Source: RH-AL1 sp965214415
Lineage (GTDB): Bacteria > Pseudomonadota > Alphaproteobacteria > Rhizobiales > Beijerinckiaceae
Reading direction: 5' to 3'
Length of the DNA: 64,000 nucleotides
Assembly: GCA_965214415.1 (NCBI GenBank)
Contig: CBDCBQ010000003.1
Span: forward strand, 310,001 to 374,000
Part shown: positions 16,378 through 24,821 of the stretch, piece by piece
Numbering within the stretch: the first letter of the stretch is position 1
Layout of the letters: the number at the start of each line of letters is the position of its first letter
Position numbers and translations under genes: made by a program
Notes under the pieces: generated by a model
The model's database searches: none
Told to the model about the DNA's origin: nothing
Seen by the model: the letters and a program-made list of their open reading frames with translations, nothing else

Positions 16378-17130
16378 ATGACCGTGCACTTCATCGGCGC
16401 CGGCCCTGGTGCCGCCGATCTCATCACCCTGCGCGGGCGCGATCTCATCGCCCGCTGCCCAGTCTGCCTCTATGCCGGCTCGCTGATCCCGCAGGCTTTG
16501 CTCGCGCATTGCCCGCCCGGCGCGCGCATCGTCGACACCGCCGCGCTCGACCTCGACGCGATCCTCGCCGAGTTTGTGCGCGCGGACGGGGCGGGCGAGG
16601 ACGTGGCGCGGCTGCAGTCGGGCGACCTGTCGATCTGGAGCGCCGTCGGCGAGCAGATGCGGCGCCTCGACGAGGTTGGCATTCCCTACACCGTCACGCC
16701 CGGCGTGCCGGCCTTCGCGGCGGCGGCGGCGGCGCTGCGGCGCGAGCTGACCCTGCCCGAGGTCGCGCAAAGCGTCGTCCTCACGCGCACGGGCGGCCGC
16801 GCGTCGGCGATGCCGCCCGGCGAAACGCTGGCCGCCTTCGCCGCGACCGGCGCGACGCTGGCCATCCACCTGTCGAGCCACGCCCTCGCCAAGGTCGTCG
16901 CCGAGCTCGAGCCGCACTACGGCGCCACGTGCCCGGCGGCTGTCGTGGCCTACGCTTCTTGGCCGGAGGAGCAGATCGTGCGCGGCACGCTGGCGACGAT
17001 CGAGGCGCGGATGGCCGAGAGCCCCGTCGAGCGGACCGCGCTGATCCTCGTCGGGCCGGCGCTGTCGGTCGACGACTTCCGCGAGAGCGCGCTCTACGAC
17101 ACCGACTATCGCCGCCGGTTTCGCTCGTGA
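16378..17130 (+). CDS. cobM: Precorrin-4 C11-methyltransferase
   Basis: The 250-residue protein transfers a methyl group from S-adenosylmethionine to C-11 of precorrin-4 in aerobic cobalamin synthesis. It starts with the tetrapyrrole methylase motif VHFIGAGPGAADLITLRG. LYAGSLIP and the LQSGDLSIWSAVGEQ loop are characteristic of CobM/CbiF. VTPGVPAFAAAAAALRRELT completes the SAM-binding half. The length is standard. The stop overlaps the GTG start of cobB by four bases (GTGA), so the two are translationally coupled. No other cobalamin gene is in the window. Confidence 0.93.
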   Translation: MTVHFIGAGPGAADLITLRGRDLIARCPVCLYAGSLIPQALLAHCPPGARIVDTAALDLDAILAEFVRADGAGEDVARLQSGDLSIWSAVGEQMRRLDEVGIPYTVTPGVPAFAAAAAALRRELTLPEVAQSVVLTRTGGRASAMPPGETLAAFAATGATLAIHLSSHALAKVVAELEPHYGATCPAAVVAYASWPEEQIVRGTLATIEARMAESPVERTALILVGPALSVDDFRESALYDTDYRRRFRS

Positions 17131-18443
17131 CGCGCGGCCTGCTCGTCTCGGCGCCGCGTTCGGGCAGCGGCAAGACTGTGGTCGCGCTCGGCCTGATGCG
17201 GGCGCTGGCGCGGCGCGGCCTCGCCGTCGCGGCCGCCAAGAACGGGCCGGACTACATCGACCCGGCCTTCCACGCCGCCGCGACAGGCCGGCCGAGCCTC
17301 AACCTCGACACCTGGGCGATGGCGCCGGGCCTGCTGCGCGAGCTGGCCGCGTCGGCCGCGCGGGACGCCGACATCCTCGTCTGCGAGGGCTCGATGGGGT
17401 TGTTCGACGGCGTCGCCGCGCCACCGCGCCGGTCGGGGGCTTCGGCCGATCTCGCGGCGCTGCTCGGGCTGCCGGTCCTGCTCGTGCTCGACATCTCGGG
17501 CCAGGCGCAGACGGCGGCGGCGGTCGCGCTCGGCTGCGCGTCACTCGATCCCGAGGTCAAGGTCGCCGGCGTGATCCTCAACCGCGTCGCGAGCGAGCGG
17601 CACGCTCGTTTAGCCGGCGAGGCGTTGCGCGCGCGCGGCTTCGAGGTCGTCGGCACGCTGCCACGCAACGACGCGCTCGCCTTGCCCGAGCGCCATCTCG
17701 GCCTCGTCCAGGCCGGCGAGCATCCCGAGCTCGACGCCAAGCTCGACGCGATCGCCGATTTCGTCGCCGCCAACGTCGACCTCGAGTCCGTGCTGCGGGT
17801 CGCGGCGCCTCTCTCGATCGAGCCGCCTCGCCCAGCCCCGATCCCCGTCCCGCCGCCGGGGCGGCGCGTCGCGATCGCGCGCGACGCGGCGTTCTCGTTC
17901 ATCTATCCGCACGTGCTCGACGGCTGGCGCGCGGCCGGCGCGGAGATCGCGTTCTTCTCGCCGCTCGCCGACGAAGCGCCAACAATGTCGTGCGACGCCT
18001 GCTGGCTGCCGGGCGGCTATCCCGAACTGCATGCCGCCACGCTGGCGGGGGCCGAACGCTTCATGCGCGCGATGCGCGGCTTCGCCGAGACGCGGCCGGT
18101 GCACGGCGAGTGCGGCGGCTACATGGTCCTGGGGCAAACCATCACCGACAAGGAGGGCAGCGTGCATCCGATGCTCGGCCTGCTCGGCGTCGCGACGAGC
18201 TTCGCCACACGCAAGATGAACCTCGGCTATCGCGCGGGGACGTTGGCGGCCGATTGCGCGTTCGGCCCCGCCGGCACCGCCTGGCGCGGCCACGAGTTTC
18301 ACTACGCGACGATCCTCGATGTCGGCCACGACGCGCCCTTCGTGACGATGCGCGATGCGCATGGCTCGGCACCGACCCCCGCCGGCAGCCGCCGGGGCCT
18401 CGTCACCGGCTCCTTCTTCCACGTCATCGCGCTTGATGGGTAG
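17127..18443 (+). CDS. cobB: Hydrogenobyrinate a,c-diamide synthase
   Basis: This 438-residue protein amidates the a and c side chains of hydrogenobyrinate using glutamine and ATP. The N-terminal half is a dethiobiotin-synthetase-like ATPase with P-loop APRSGSGKTVVALGLMRAL and the PDYIDPAFH and CEGSMGLFDG motifs. The C-terminal half is a class I glutamine amidotransferase-like domain with its cysteine in PVHGECGGYMVLG and the conserved GYR and HEFHY segments. The GTG start at 17127 overlaps the cobM stop, giving a tight two-gene operon. Confidence 0.93.
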   Translation: MTRGLLVSAPRSGSGKTVVALGLMRALARRGLAVAAAKNGPDYIDPAFHAAATGRPSLNLDTWAMAPGLLRELAASAARDADILVCEGSMGLFDGVAAPPRRSGASADLAALLGLPVLLVLDISGQAQTAAAVALGCASLDPEVKVAGVILNRVASERHARLAGEALRARGFEVVGTLPRNDALALPERHLGLVQAGEHPELDAKLDAIADFVAANVDLESVLRVAAPLSIEPPRPAPIPVPPPGRRVAIARDAAFSFIYPHVLDGWRAAGAEIAFFSPLADEAPTMSCDACWLPGGYPELHAATLAGAERFMRAMRGFAETRPVHGECGGYMVLGQTITDKEGSVHPMLGLLGVATSFATRKMNLGYRAGTLAADCAFGPAGTAWRGHEFHYATILDVGHDAPFVTMRDAHGSAPTPAGSRRGLVTGSFFHVIALDG

Positions 18444-18447
18444 GTCG

Positions 18448-18572
18448 CCTCATCCTGAGGGCGCCGAAGGCGCGAACTCGAAGCATCCTTTAAAGAGACT
18501 TGGCGGTCCCAAGATTTTGCCTCCTGGAACCTCGTGGTTCGAGACGGACCCGCGGTCCTCCTCACCATGAGG
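18448..18572. repeat. Dispersed palindromic intergenic repeat (copy 1)
   Basis: The stretch begins CCTCATCCTGAGG and ends CTCACCATGAGGG, with GTGGTTCGAGAC inside. Its ends and core recur at 19231-19344. It looks like the mobile palindromic intergenic units common in Hyphomicrobiales and lies between cobB and the peroxiredoxin. Confidence 0.65.
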
Positions 18573-18647
18573 GTGCGGGAGTTGCGCGCGTGGACGCGCC
18601 GGCGCTGCTGTGACATGGCTGCACCAAGCCCATTGGGAGGACGTTCA

Positions 18648-19199
18648 ATGAAGACCGCGGGACTTTCGCTAGCGCTCGGCCTTTCCTTGGTATCGCTGCC
18701 CGCGCTGGCCGCGTTGAAGCCCGGCGACGACGCGCCTGATTTCAAGATCGAGGCGGCGCAGGGCGGCAAGACCTTCGCCTTCAGCCTCGCGCAGGCCCTC
18801 AAGAAGGGGCCGGTCGTCCTCTACTTTTACCCGAAGTCGTTCACGAGCGTCTGCACCGTGGAGGCGCACGAATTCGCCGACAACATCAAGAACTTCAAGG
18901 ATGCGGGCGCCACCGTGCTCGGCGTCTCGCGGGACGACATCGCCACGCAGCAGGACTTCTCATCGAAGGAGTGCCGCGACACGTTTCCGGTCGGCGCCGA
19001 TCCGACCTTCTCGGTCATCAAGGCCTATGATGCAGCCTTCGACGTACCCGTCGCCGGGCCGCTGTTCGCCAACCGCATCTCGTACGTGATCGCGCCGAAC
19101 GGCAAGGTCATCGAGGCCTATTCGGATTCCGAGGCCGAGAAGCACATCGAGAACGCGCTTGCCGCCGTCCGCGAATGGCGCGCGGCGCAGACGCACTGA
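18648..19199 (+). CDS. Secreted peroxiredoxin (AhpC/TSA family)
   Basis: The 183-residue protein has a clear Sec signal peptide (MKTAGLSLALGLSLVSLPALA), placing the mature enzyme in the periplasm. The thioredoxin-fold body follows the peroxiredoxin plan: LKPGDDAPDFKIEAAQGGK, then VVLYFYPKSFTSVCTVEAHE with the peroxidatic cysteine, and GVSRDDIATQQDF. The usual TPGCT active-site sequence is here FTSVCT. A second cysteine in SSKECRDTFPV could be the resolving residue. It would reduce hydrogen peroxide or organic hydroperoxides. GGGAGG lies just upstream of the ATG. It is flanked on both sides by copies of the same palindromic repeat. Confidence 0.87.
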   Translation: MKTAGLSLALGLSLVSLPALAALKPGDDAPDFKIEAAQGGKTFAFSLAQALKKGPVVLYFYPKSFTSVCTVEAHEFADNIKNFKDAGATVLGVSRDDIATQQDFSSKECRDTFPVGADPTFSVIKAYDAAFDVPVAGPLFANRISYVIAPNGKVIEAYSDSEAEKHIENALAAVREWRAAQTH

Positions 19200-19230
19200 C
19201 TGCATCTGTAAAACCTGCGGGTCCCCGCAA

Positions 19231-19344
19231 CCCTCATGGTGAGGGCCGGCGACGCCGGCGTCTCGAACCAGGAGGGCTCCAGGAGGCGACATCCTGGGAC
19301 CGCCCCATGGTTCGAGTAGCGCCTTCGGCGCCCTCACCATGAGG
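19231..19344. repeat. Dispersed palindromic intergenic repeat (copy 2)
   Basis: Outer arms CCTCATGGTGAGG and CCTCACCATGAGG and inner arms GTCTCGAACCA and TGGTTCGAG make a long imperfect hairpin of about 114 bp. It is related to the unit at 18448-18572, so the peroxiredoxin gene is bracketed by the two copies. Confidence 0.75.
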
Positions 19345-19388
19345 CTACTTCATAAACCTCTCTGAAAAGTCGCGTGGAGCGCCGCGGA

Positions 19389-19769
19389 TCAGTGCGCGCG
19401 GGTCCAGTTCACCGTCTTGCAGATCATGCCGCCGAGCGCGCAGCCTTGCGTGACGAGCCGATTGCCGGCGAGCACCATCGTGCCGTCGTAGTCGCGACCG
19501 TCCTCGGGGTTGTGGGCGGAGCCCGACCACTTGTTCGGGCCGGACTGGCCCATGCCGAAGAACACCTGCTCGCCGATCTGGCCCGGGCCGCCCGTGTCGC
19601 GCAGCCACACGATCGTCCCGCAATAGCCGCCGCTGCACGGGCCGAACTGCACCTTGGCCTTGCCGTCCGTGCGCATCCACACCCCGCTCGGGTCACCGGC
19701 GAAAGCGGGCGCGGAAAACGCGGTCGCCGCAAGGGCGCAGGCGGCAATGAGCAAACCGTTGAGTCGCAT
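19389..19769 (-). CDS. DUF2147 secreted protein
   Basis: The 126-residue protein has a signal peptide (MRLNGLLIAACALAATAF, cleavage after APAFA) and one DUF2147 domain. The domain opens with DPSGVWMRTDGKAKVQFGPC and includes GGYCGTIVWLRD, the YDGTMVLAGNRLVTQGCAL turn and a C-terminal KTVNWTR. Four cysteines could form two disulfides in the periplasm. DUF2147 proteins are lipocalin-like barrels of unknown function. GGAGGAC upstream of 19769 decides the start. It is transcribed alone. Confidence 0.85.
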   Translation of the reverse strand: MRLNGLLIAACALAATAFSAPAFAGDPSGVWMRTDGKAKVQFGPCSGGYCGTIVWLRDTGGPGQIGEQVFFGMGQSGPNKWSGSAHNPEDGRDYDGTMVLAGNRLVTQGCALGGMICKTVNWTRAH

Positions 19770-19852
19770 TCTGTTGTCCTCCGGTGGTGAGAAGAACATA
19801 CCGGTTTTTCGAACCGCGACAATCCGTCAGCCGACGGACGGTCGATGGACGA

Positions 19853-20260
19853 TCAGCCGAGCGTCGCCAGGGCGGCGACGGCGGCATCGCAGATCGCAAC
19901 GTCCTCGTCGGGCTGGCCGCCGGATGATCCGATGCCGCCGACGACCGTGCCCGCGTGAACGAGCGGAAGCCCCCCGGTGAGCGGCATCCGGCCGGGGAAC
20001 GAGAGCAAGGCGGGGTTGGCCGCCACCGCGGCCTGCAGCTCCGAGGTCGGCGTCCGCGTGACCGCCGCCGTGCGCGCCTTCAGCCAGGCTGCCTCTGGAG
20101 TGTGGAGGCGGGCGCCATCGCGTCGCTCGAGGGCGAGCAGCACGCCCGCCTCGTCGACGATCGCGATCGTCACCTCGAGGTGACGGCGCTCGGCCTCGGC
20201 GCGCGCGGCGTCGAGCAACAGCTTGACGTCGGCGGTTGCCAGATACGGCCGGCTGTTCAC
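19853..20260 (-). CDS. GlcG/HbpS-family heme-binding-like protein
   Basis: The 135-residue protein matches the GlcG/HbpS (DUF336) family: LLDAARAEAERRHLEVTIAI, VDEAGVLLALERRDGARL, AWLKARTAAVTRTPTSEL and the terminal GGIGSSGGQPDEDVAICDA. Relatives bind heme or cobalamin or accompany glycolate and aromatic catabolism genes; the ligand here is unknown. The GTG at 20260 overlaps the stop of the upstream gene by four bases, so it is the second gene of a coupled pair and the longer in-frame extension is not needed. Confidence 0.8.
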   Translation of the reverse strand: MNSRPYLATADVKLLLDAARAEAERRHLEVTIAIVDEAGVLLALERRDGARLHTPEAAWLKARTAAVTRTPTSELQAAVAANPALLSFPGRMPLTGGLPLVHAGTVVGGIGSSGGQPDEDVAICDAAVAALATLG

Positions 20261-20592
20261 GTCGAGGGCGCCAGGACGGTGGCCTCCATCACGTAATGAT
20301 AGAAGGTGCCCTCGAAGAGCTTCATCACCGCGAGCGTCGCCTCGTGCGATTCCGGGCGGATCGAGGACGCCATGCAATCGTCGATCGCCGCCTGGTCCGG
20401 GAAATCCATCTCGAGGATCATCGGGATCTTGCGTGCGGAATCATCGGCCGAGAGGCGGCGCTGCACGCGCACGGCGGTCACGTGCGGAAATCGCCGCCAC
20501 ATCGGCTCCAGCTCGTCGCGGACGCGGGCGAAAAACTCCTCCTCCTTGCCGGCGAGGATGGTGCCTTCGTAGATCGCCGTTCGCGTCAGCAT
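20257..20592 (-). CDS. EthD-like dimeric alpha/beta-barrel protein
   Basis: The product has 111 residues and fits the ferredoxin-like dimeric alpha/beta-barrel superfamily (EthD/stress-responsive barrel type). AIYEGTILAGKEEEFFARVR and the downstream FPDQAAIDDCMASSIRPESH are the main family-like segments. It may act on or bind a small aromatic or aldehyde substrate, but none can be assigned. The ATG at 20592 follows GAGAGG and is preferred over an upstream ATG. It is coupled to the GlcG-like gene and lies upstream of acetoacetyl-CoA synthetase in the same orientation's downstream direction, 75 bp apart. Confidence 0.7.
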   Translation of the reverse strand: MLTRTAIYEGTILAGKEEEFFARVRDELEPMWRRFPHVTAVRVQRRLSADDSARKIPMILEMDFPDQAAIDDCMASSIRPESHEATLAVMKLFEGTFYHYVMEATVLAPST

Positions 20593-20667
20593 CGCGTGGT
20601 CCCTCTCGTTTGGTGCATCACCCACACATGGAGCGCGCGGCCGCCGCGACGACCGGTGGAGGCCAGC

Positions 20668-22635
20668 CTAATTCGACAAGGCCGGGATCGCGCGGAAGTC
20701 GTCGAGCGCCTCGGGGTTGGCGAGCGCGTCGGCGTTCTTCACCTCGCGGCCGGCGACGATGTCGCGCACGGCGAGCTCGACGATCTTGCCGGATTTCGTG
20801 CGTGGGATGTCGGGCACGGCGAGCACCAGCGCCGGCACATGGCGCGGCGTCGCGCCTCGGCGGACGGCATCCTTGATGCGCTGGACGAGCGCCTCGTCGA
20901 GCGTCGCGCCGGGCTTCAGACGCACGAACAGCACGATGCGCGTGTCGTTGTTCCACGCCTGGCCGATCGCCAGCGCCTCGGCGATCTCCTCGATCGTCTC
21001 GACCTGCGCGTACAGCTCGGCGGTCCCGATGCGCACGCCGCCGGGGTTCAGCGTCGCGTCCGAGCGGCCGTGGATCACGTAGCCGCCGTTCGCCGTGATC
21101 TCCGCGTAGTCACCATGGCGCCAGACGTTGTCGAAGCGCTCGTAATAGGCGGCGTGGTAGCGTGCCCCCTCGGGATCGTTCCAGAAGCCGAGCGGCATCG
21201 AGGGAAACGCGTTGGTGCAAACCAGCTCGCCCTTGACGCCCGCCGGCGCCGGCCGCCCCTCGTCGTCCCACACCGTGACGGCGAGGCCGAGCGTCGCCAC
21301 CTCCAGCTCGCCGACACGCACCGGTCCCATTGGGTTCGTCGCGATCAGCGACGCGCAGAGATCGGTGCCGCCCGACACCGACGAGAGATGCACGTGCGGC
21401 GCGACGGCCTCGTAGACGTAGTGGTAATTGGCCGGTGCCAGCGGCGAGCCGGTCGAGGAGATCGAGCGCAGCGCGGGAAACGTGCGCGTCGCCACAGGTT
21501 TGATATCGGACTTACGCAGCGCGTCGATGTATTTCGCCGACGTGCCGAGCAGCGTGAAACGCTCCGTCTCGGCATAATCGAGGATCACGTCCTGCGTCGG
21601 ATGGAACGGCGAGCCCTCGTAAAGCATGATCGTCGCGCCGGCCGAGAGCGCCGAGGCGAGCCAGTTCCACATCATCCAGCTCAGCGTCGTGAACCAGTAG
21701 ACGCGGTCGCCCTCCTGGATGTCGGCGTGAAGGCGATGCTCCTTGGCGTGCTGCAGGATGAGGCCGGCGCGATGCACGATGCATTTGGGCACCCCCGTCG
21801 TGCCCGACGAGAACAGGACGTAGAGCGGATGGTCGAACGGCAGGCGCACGAAGCGCGGTTCGCCGGCGACGTAGGGCGCCAGGAAATCGTCCAGCGTGAT
21901 CTGCTTGTCACCCAACGATCTCGCGCCGCCGGCGTAGGGCACGATCACGACCTGGCGCAGCGACGGCAGCCGGGCGACGATCTCGTCGATCCTGTCGCCG
22001 ATCGCGAAGGTCTTGCCCGCGTAGACATAGCCGTCGCAGGTGACGAGCACCGTGGGCTCGATCTGGCCGAAGCGGTCGACGACGCCGGACGGCCCGAAGT
22101 CGGGCGACGCGCAGGCCCAGGTGGCGCCGAGGCCGACGGCGGCGAGCATGAAGGCGATCGCCTCCGGCAGGTTGGGCAGCAATCCGACGACGCGATCGCC
22201 TGGACCGACTCCCGCGGCGGCGAGGCCCTGCTGGATGCGCGACACCAGCGCGCGCAGCGCGTCCCAGGAGAGACGCGTGCGCGCCCTGTCCTCGCACCAG
22301 AAGACGATCGCGTCTTCCGGCCCCCGTTTGACGAGGAGGTTTTCCGCGAAGTTCAGCCGCGCGTCCGGGAGGAAGCGCCAGTGCTTGATGTGCGCGGCAG
22401 GCACGATGACGCGCTCGCCCTTGTCGCCGACGATGCCGGCGAAGTCCCACACCGCGCTCCAGAACGCCGCGTTTTCGGCGATCGACCAGGCGTGCAAGGC
22501 GGCGTAGTCGACGAGCGGGCTGCCGATACGCTCGGCGCAGAAGCGACGGAACGCGTCCATCGCGGTCGCGCGGATCTGGTCGTCGGATGGCCGCCAAATG
22601 GTATCGTGCAAGGGCTCGGCGGCGGCGTCTGGCAT
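20668..22635 (-). CDS. Acetoacetyl-CoA synthetase
   Basis: The 655-residue acyl-CoA ligase activates acetoacetate to acetoacetyl-CoA with ATP, feeding ketone bodies and polyhydroxybutyrate turnover. It has an adenylate-forming P-loop (YVLFSSGTTGVPKCIVH), the family-specific WMMWNWLASAL segment and SISSTGSPLAPANYHYVYE, which separates acetoacetate-CoA ligases from acetyl-CoA synthetases. The HGRSDATLNPGGVRIGTAEL hinge and the catalytic lysine in IPRTKSGKIVELAVRD close the protein. The length is typical. The genes downstream on this strand (EthD-like and GlcG-like) may be co-transcribed. Confidence 0.93.
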   Translation of the reverse strand: MPDAAAEPLHDTIWRPSDDQIRATAMDAFRRFCAERIGSPLVDYAALHAWSIAENAAFWSAVWDFAGIVGDKGERVIVPAAHIKHWRFLPDARLNFAENLLVKRGPEDAIVFWCEDRARTRLSWDALRALVSRIQQGLAAAGVGPGDRVVGLLPNLPEAIAFMLAAVGLGATWACASPDFGPSGVVDRFGQIEPTVLVTCDGYVYAGKTFAIGDRIDEIVARLPSLRQVVIVPYAGGARSLGDKQITLDDFLAPYVAGEPRFVRLPFDHPLYVLFSSGTTGVPKCIVHRAGLILQHAKEHRLHADIQEGDRVYWFTTLSWMMWNWLASALSAGATIMLYEGSPFHPTQDVILDYAETERFTLLGTSAKYIDALRKSDIKPVATRTFPALRSISSTGSPLAPANYHYVYEAVAPHVHLSSVSGGTDLCASLIATNPMGPVRVGELEVATLGLAVTVWDDEGRPAPAGVKGELVCTNAFPSMPLGFWNDPEGARYHAAYYERFDNVWRHGDYAEITANGGYVIHGRSDATLNPGGVRIGTAELYAQVETIEEIAEALAIGQAWNNDTRIVLFVRLKPGATLDEALVQRIKDAVRRGATPRHVPALVLAVPDIPRTKSGKIVELAVRDIVAGREVKNADALANPEALDDFRAIPALSN

Positions 22636-22672
22636 TACGTGCGAGTTTCCTCTTCGCGAGGCGGCGGTTCGT

Positions 22673-22744
22673 CATTGCGAGCCAAAGGCGAAGCAACCCA
22701 GGGGCCGAGCTTCGGCTCTGGGTTGCTTCGCTTCGCTCGCAATG
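22673..22744. repeat. Palindromic intergenic repeat of the CATTGCGAG type
   Basis: CATTGCGAG at 22673 pairs with CTCGCAATG ending at 22744. Inner arms GCGAAGCAACCCAG and CTGGGTTGCTTCGC make a 72-bp near-perfect hairpin. Such elements are widespread in Hyphomicrobiales intergenic DNA. It lies between the dehydrogenase and acetoacetyl-CoA synthetase genes and could also end transcription. Confidence 0.8.
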
Positions 22745-22766
22745 GACGTCGACTTCGAGCCGATCC

Positions 22767-24026
22767 CTAGTTGCCGTCGTAGGTGATGCGGTAGAGCGCG
22801 CCGGTGAAATCGTCCGACACGAGCAGCGAGCCGTCGCGCAGCTGCGCGACATCGACCGGGCGGCCGAGATACGAGCCGTCGCCATCGAGCCAGCCCTGCG
22901 CGAAGGGCTCGCTCTTGGCCGAGCCGTCCTTGTCGATCGTCGTGACCATCACGCGGGCGCCGACCGGGTCGGTGCGATTCCAGGAGCCGTGCTGGGCGGA
23001 GAAGATCGCGCCCTTGTACTTCGCCGGGAACATGCGGCCCGAGTAGAACGTCATGCCGAGGTCGGCCGCGTGCGCCGCCTCCTCGACGGCCGGGAAGACG
23101 ACGCCGGTCGGCGGCGTCTGGTCGGCGTAGTCCTTGGTGCGGGTGTGACCGCCGCCGTACCAGGGGAAGCCGAAGTTCTCGCCCATCTTGGTCGCGTGGT
23201 CGATCTCGCCCGGCGGGATGTCGTCGCCCATGCCGTCGACCTGGTTGTCGGTGAACCACAGAGTCTTGTCGCCCGGCGCGAAGTCGAGGCCGACGGAATT
23301 ACGGATGCCGTTGGCGTAGATCTCGCGGTTCTTGCCGTCGGCGTCCATGCGGGTGATCGAGCCGACGCCGGCCTTGGTGAACTCGGCCAGGCGGTCGGGT
23401 GGCGGCACGTTGTAGGGCTCGCCGATCGCGACATAGACCTTCTTGTCCGGGCCGACGCGACAGTAGCGGAAGGTGTGATTGTAGCTCACCGCGTCCTTCG
23501 GGATCAGCTCGCCGTCCTTGACGAGCGTGCCGACCGGCACGTCGGCGCTGTCGAAGTAGAACTCGGCGGCGGGGTAGGTGAGGACGCGGTTCTGCTCGGC
23601 CGAGATCAAAAACCCGTCCTTGGTGAAGCAGACGCCGGTCGGGATCGTCTTGGCGACCGTCGGCGCGAACTCCTTGACCTCGACGCCGGCGCCGCCGCGG
23701 CCGGTCACCGACCAGATCTTGTCGCGGGTGCCGACGAAGCTCGCCACGCCCTGCGGCCCGACGGCGATCTGGCGCGCGCCCGGCACCATCGCGTAAAGCG
23801 CGATATGGAAGCCCGGCGGCAGCTTGATCTTCGCCAGCGAGGCCTTGATGTCGTCGGCCTCGGCGCCGGTCTGCGGCACCAGCGTCATCGGCTTCGCCGC
23901 GCCGGTCGTCTTCATGTCGCCGAGCGTCTGGATGTTGTCGGCCGCCGCAAGTCCCGCGACAGGTCCCGGAAATGGCCCCGCGATCAGGGCGCCGGCTACC
24001 GCGAGCGCCGCCAGAGACGTCTTCAT
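22767..24026 (-). CDS. Periplasmic sorbosone dehydrogenase-like (PQQ-dependent sugar dehydrogenase family) protein
   Basis: The 419-residue protein has a signal peptide (about residues 1-28) and a six-bladed beta-propeller like soluble PQQ glucose dehydrogenase and L-sorbosone dehydrogenase. The blades carry SYNHTFRYCRVGPDKKVYVA, RNSVGLDFAPGDKTLWFTDN, ENFGFPWYGGGHTR and FSAQHGSWNRTDPVGARV, typical of the family. It probably oxidises an aldose or related sugar in the periplasm. PQQ dependence is a family expectation, and no PQQ genes are nearby. AGGGAGG precedes the ATG at 24026. Confidence 0.88.
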   Translation of the reverse strand: MKTSLAALAVAGALIAGPFPGPVAGLAAADNIQTLGDMKTTGAAKPMTLVPQTGAEADDIKASLAKIKLPPGFHIALYAMVPGARQIAVGPQGVASFVGTRDKIWSVTGRGGAGVEVKEFAPTVAKTIPTGVCFTKDGFLISAEQNRVLTYPAAEFYFDSADVPVGTLVKDGELIPKDAVSYNHTFRYCRVGPDKKVYVAIGEPYNVPPPDRLAEFTKAGVGSITRMDADGKNREIYANGIRNSVGLDFAPGDKTLWFTDNQVDGMGDDIPPGEIDHATKMGENFGFPWYGGGHTRTKDYADQTPPTGVVFPAVEEAAHAADLGMTFYSGRMFPAKYKGAIFSAQHGSWNRTDPVGARVMVTTIDKDGSAKSEPFAQGWLDGDGSYLGRPVDVAQLRDGSLLVSDDFTGALYRITYDGN

Positions 24027-24275
24027 GCATGCCTCCCTACGGCCGCGACGCTGTTCTCGCGACGCGGCATCGACGCAGGCATAGAGCCGCGCGCGACAGA
24101 TGGAAATCGGCCGAAGGGCGGGCAGGGGGTGTCAGGTGACGCGAAGGTGTCGCACCCTGTCGAGGCGGCCGACCGGGAGCGCGCGCGGGCTTCGGCGAAC
24201 ACGTCCTCGGGAGCACGATCGCTGATCCCGCTTTTCGTAACCTTCATCGATCTTCTCCGCCCCCGGGAAACTGCT

Positions 24276-24515
24276 TCAACGATCCGGCTCGTCCTTACGA
24301 GCTTTCGCGTCGAGGGACCCCGCGCGGTCGCGGTTCGTAATGGCGATCTCGGGAAAGAATTCGACGAAAGGCTTCGCGGGGCGAAGTTGCTCGTCCGTCC
24401 ATTCCGGATTGTTCGAGGCCTCGGCAAGGTCGGCATCGGAATAGCCGCGCGCCAAGTCGCGAGCGGCGATCTCGGCCTTTGTCATCGTCTTGGTGGCCGG
24501 CAAACGGCTTGTCAT
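24276..24515 (-). CDS. BrnA-like antitoxin
   Basis: The 79-residue acidic protein contains the pattern DLARGYSDADLAEASNNPEW followed by TDEQLRPAKPFVEFFPEIA, as in BrnA-type antitoxins encoded after BrnT toxins. Its ATG overlaps the ancestral stop of the upstream brnT-like frame (ATGA), the usual arrangement. BrnA proteins neutralise BrnT and repress the operon. Here the antitoxin frame is intact although the toxin frame is broken. The lysine/arginine-rich tail (DAKARKDEPDR) is normal. Confidence 0.72.
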   Translation of the reverse strand: MTSRLPATKTMTKAEIAARDLARGYSDADLAEASNNPEWTDEQLRPAKPFVEFFPEIAITNRDRAGSLDAKARKDEPDR

Positions 24516-24756
24516 AGGATGCCTTTCTCTTTGCGGCTCGCGTTCCGAAGGCTGATGATCGAAACGCCCTCGGAGCCGAGCGGCCGGAAGACGACAGCGT
24601 AAGTGCCCGGCCGGCAATAGGACCCAACGCCATGTAGCGTCCGTCCTTGGCAGCCACGACGAACGCGGCGTCGAAGACGGCGGTCACCATCGCGAAGTCC
24701 AGCCTGCGTCTAGCAAGAGTAGCCTGTCGTTTTGGCTCGTCCCAGACGATCTTCAT
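24512..24756 (-). pseudogene. BrnT-like toxin gene broken by a frameshift
   Basis: From the ATG at 24756 the frame encodes MKIVWDEPKRQATLARRRLD and later VVAAKDGRYMALG, the N-terminal half of a BrnT ribonuclease toxin. At about 24610 the frame is lost. The C-terminal half continues one frame over as GTYAVVFRPLGSEGVSIIS, then RNASRKEKGIL and a stop at 24512. A single missing base explains it. The stop overlaps the start of the antitoxin gene. A sequencing error cannot be excluded because there is only one lesion. Confidence 0.75.
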
Positions 24757-24821
24757 ATCGCATCGCCCGCCTGCACAAGCGCATGAGGCTAATTATCGTC
24801 GACCGCCCGATCGAGTGGATA

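Noticed and set aside
18448..19344. Possible insertion sequence around the peroxiredoxin
   Set aside because: The flanking repeats contain no transposase, and no target duplication was seen. They fit palindromic intergenic units.
24023..24247. 74-codon minus frame starting MKVTKSGISDRAPEDVFAEA with a passable GGAGAAG site
   Set aside because: After the first 30 residues it turns into low-complexity Pro/Ser/Arg sequence, and it overlaps the dehydrogenase start. A real small gene cannot be excluded but is not supported.
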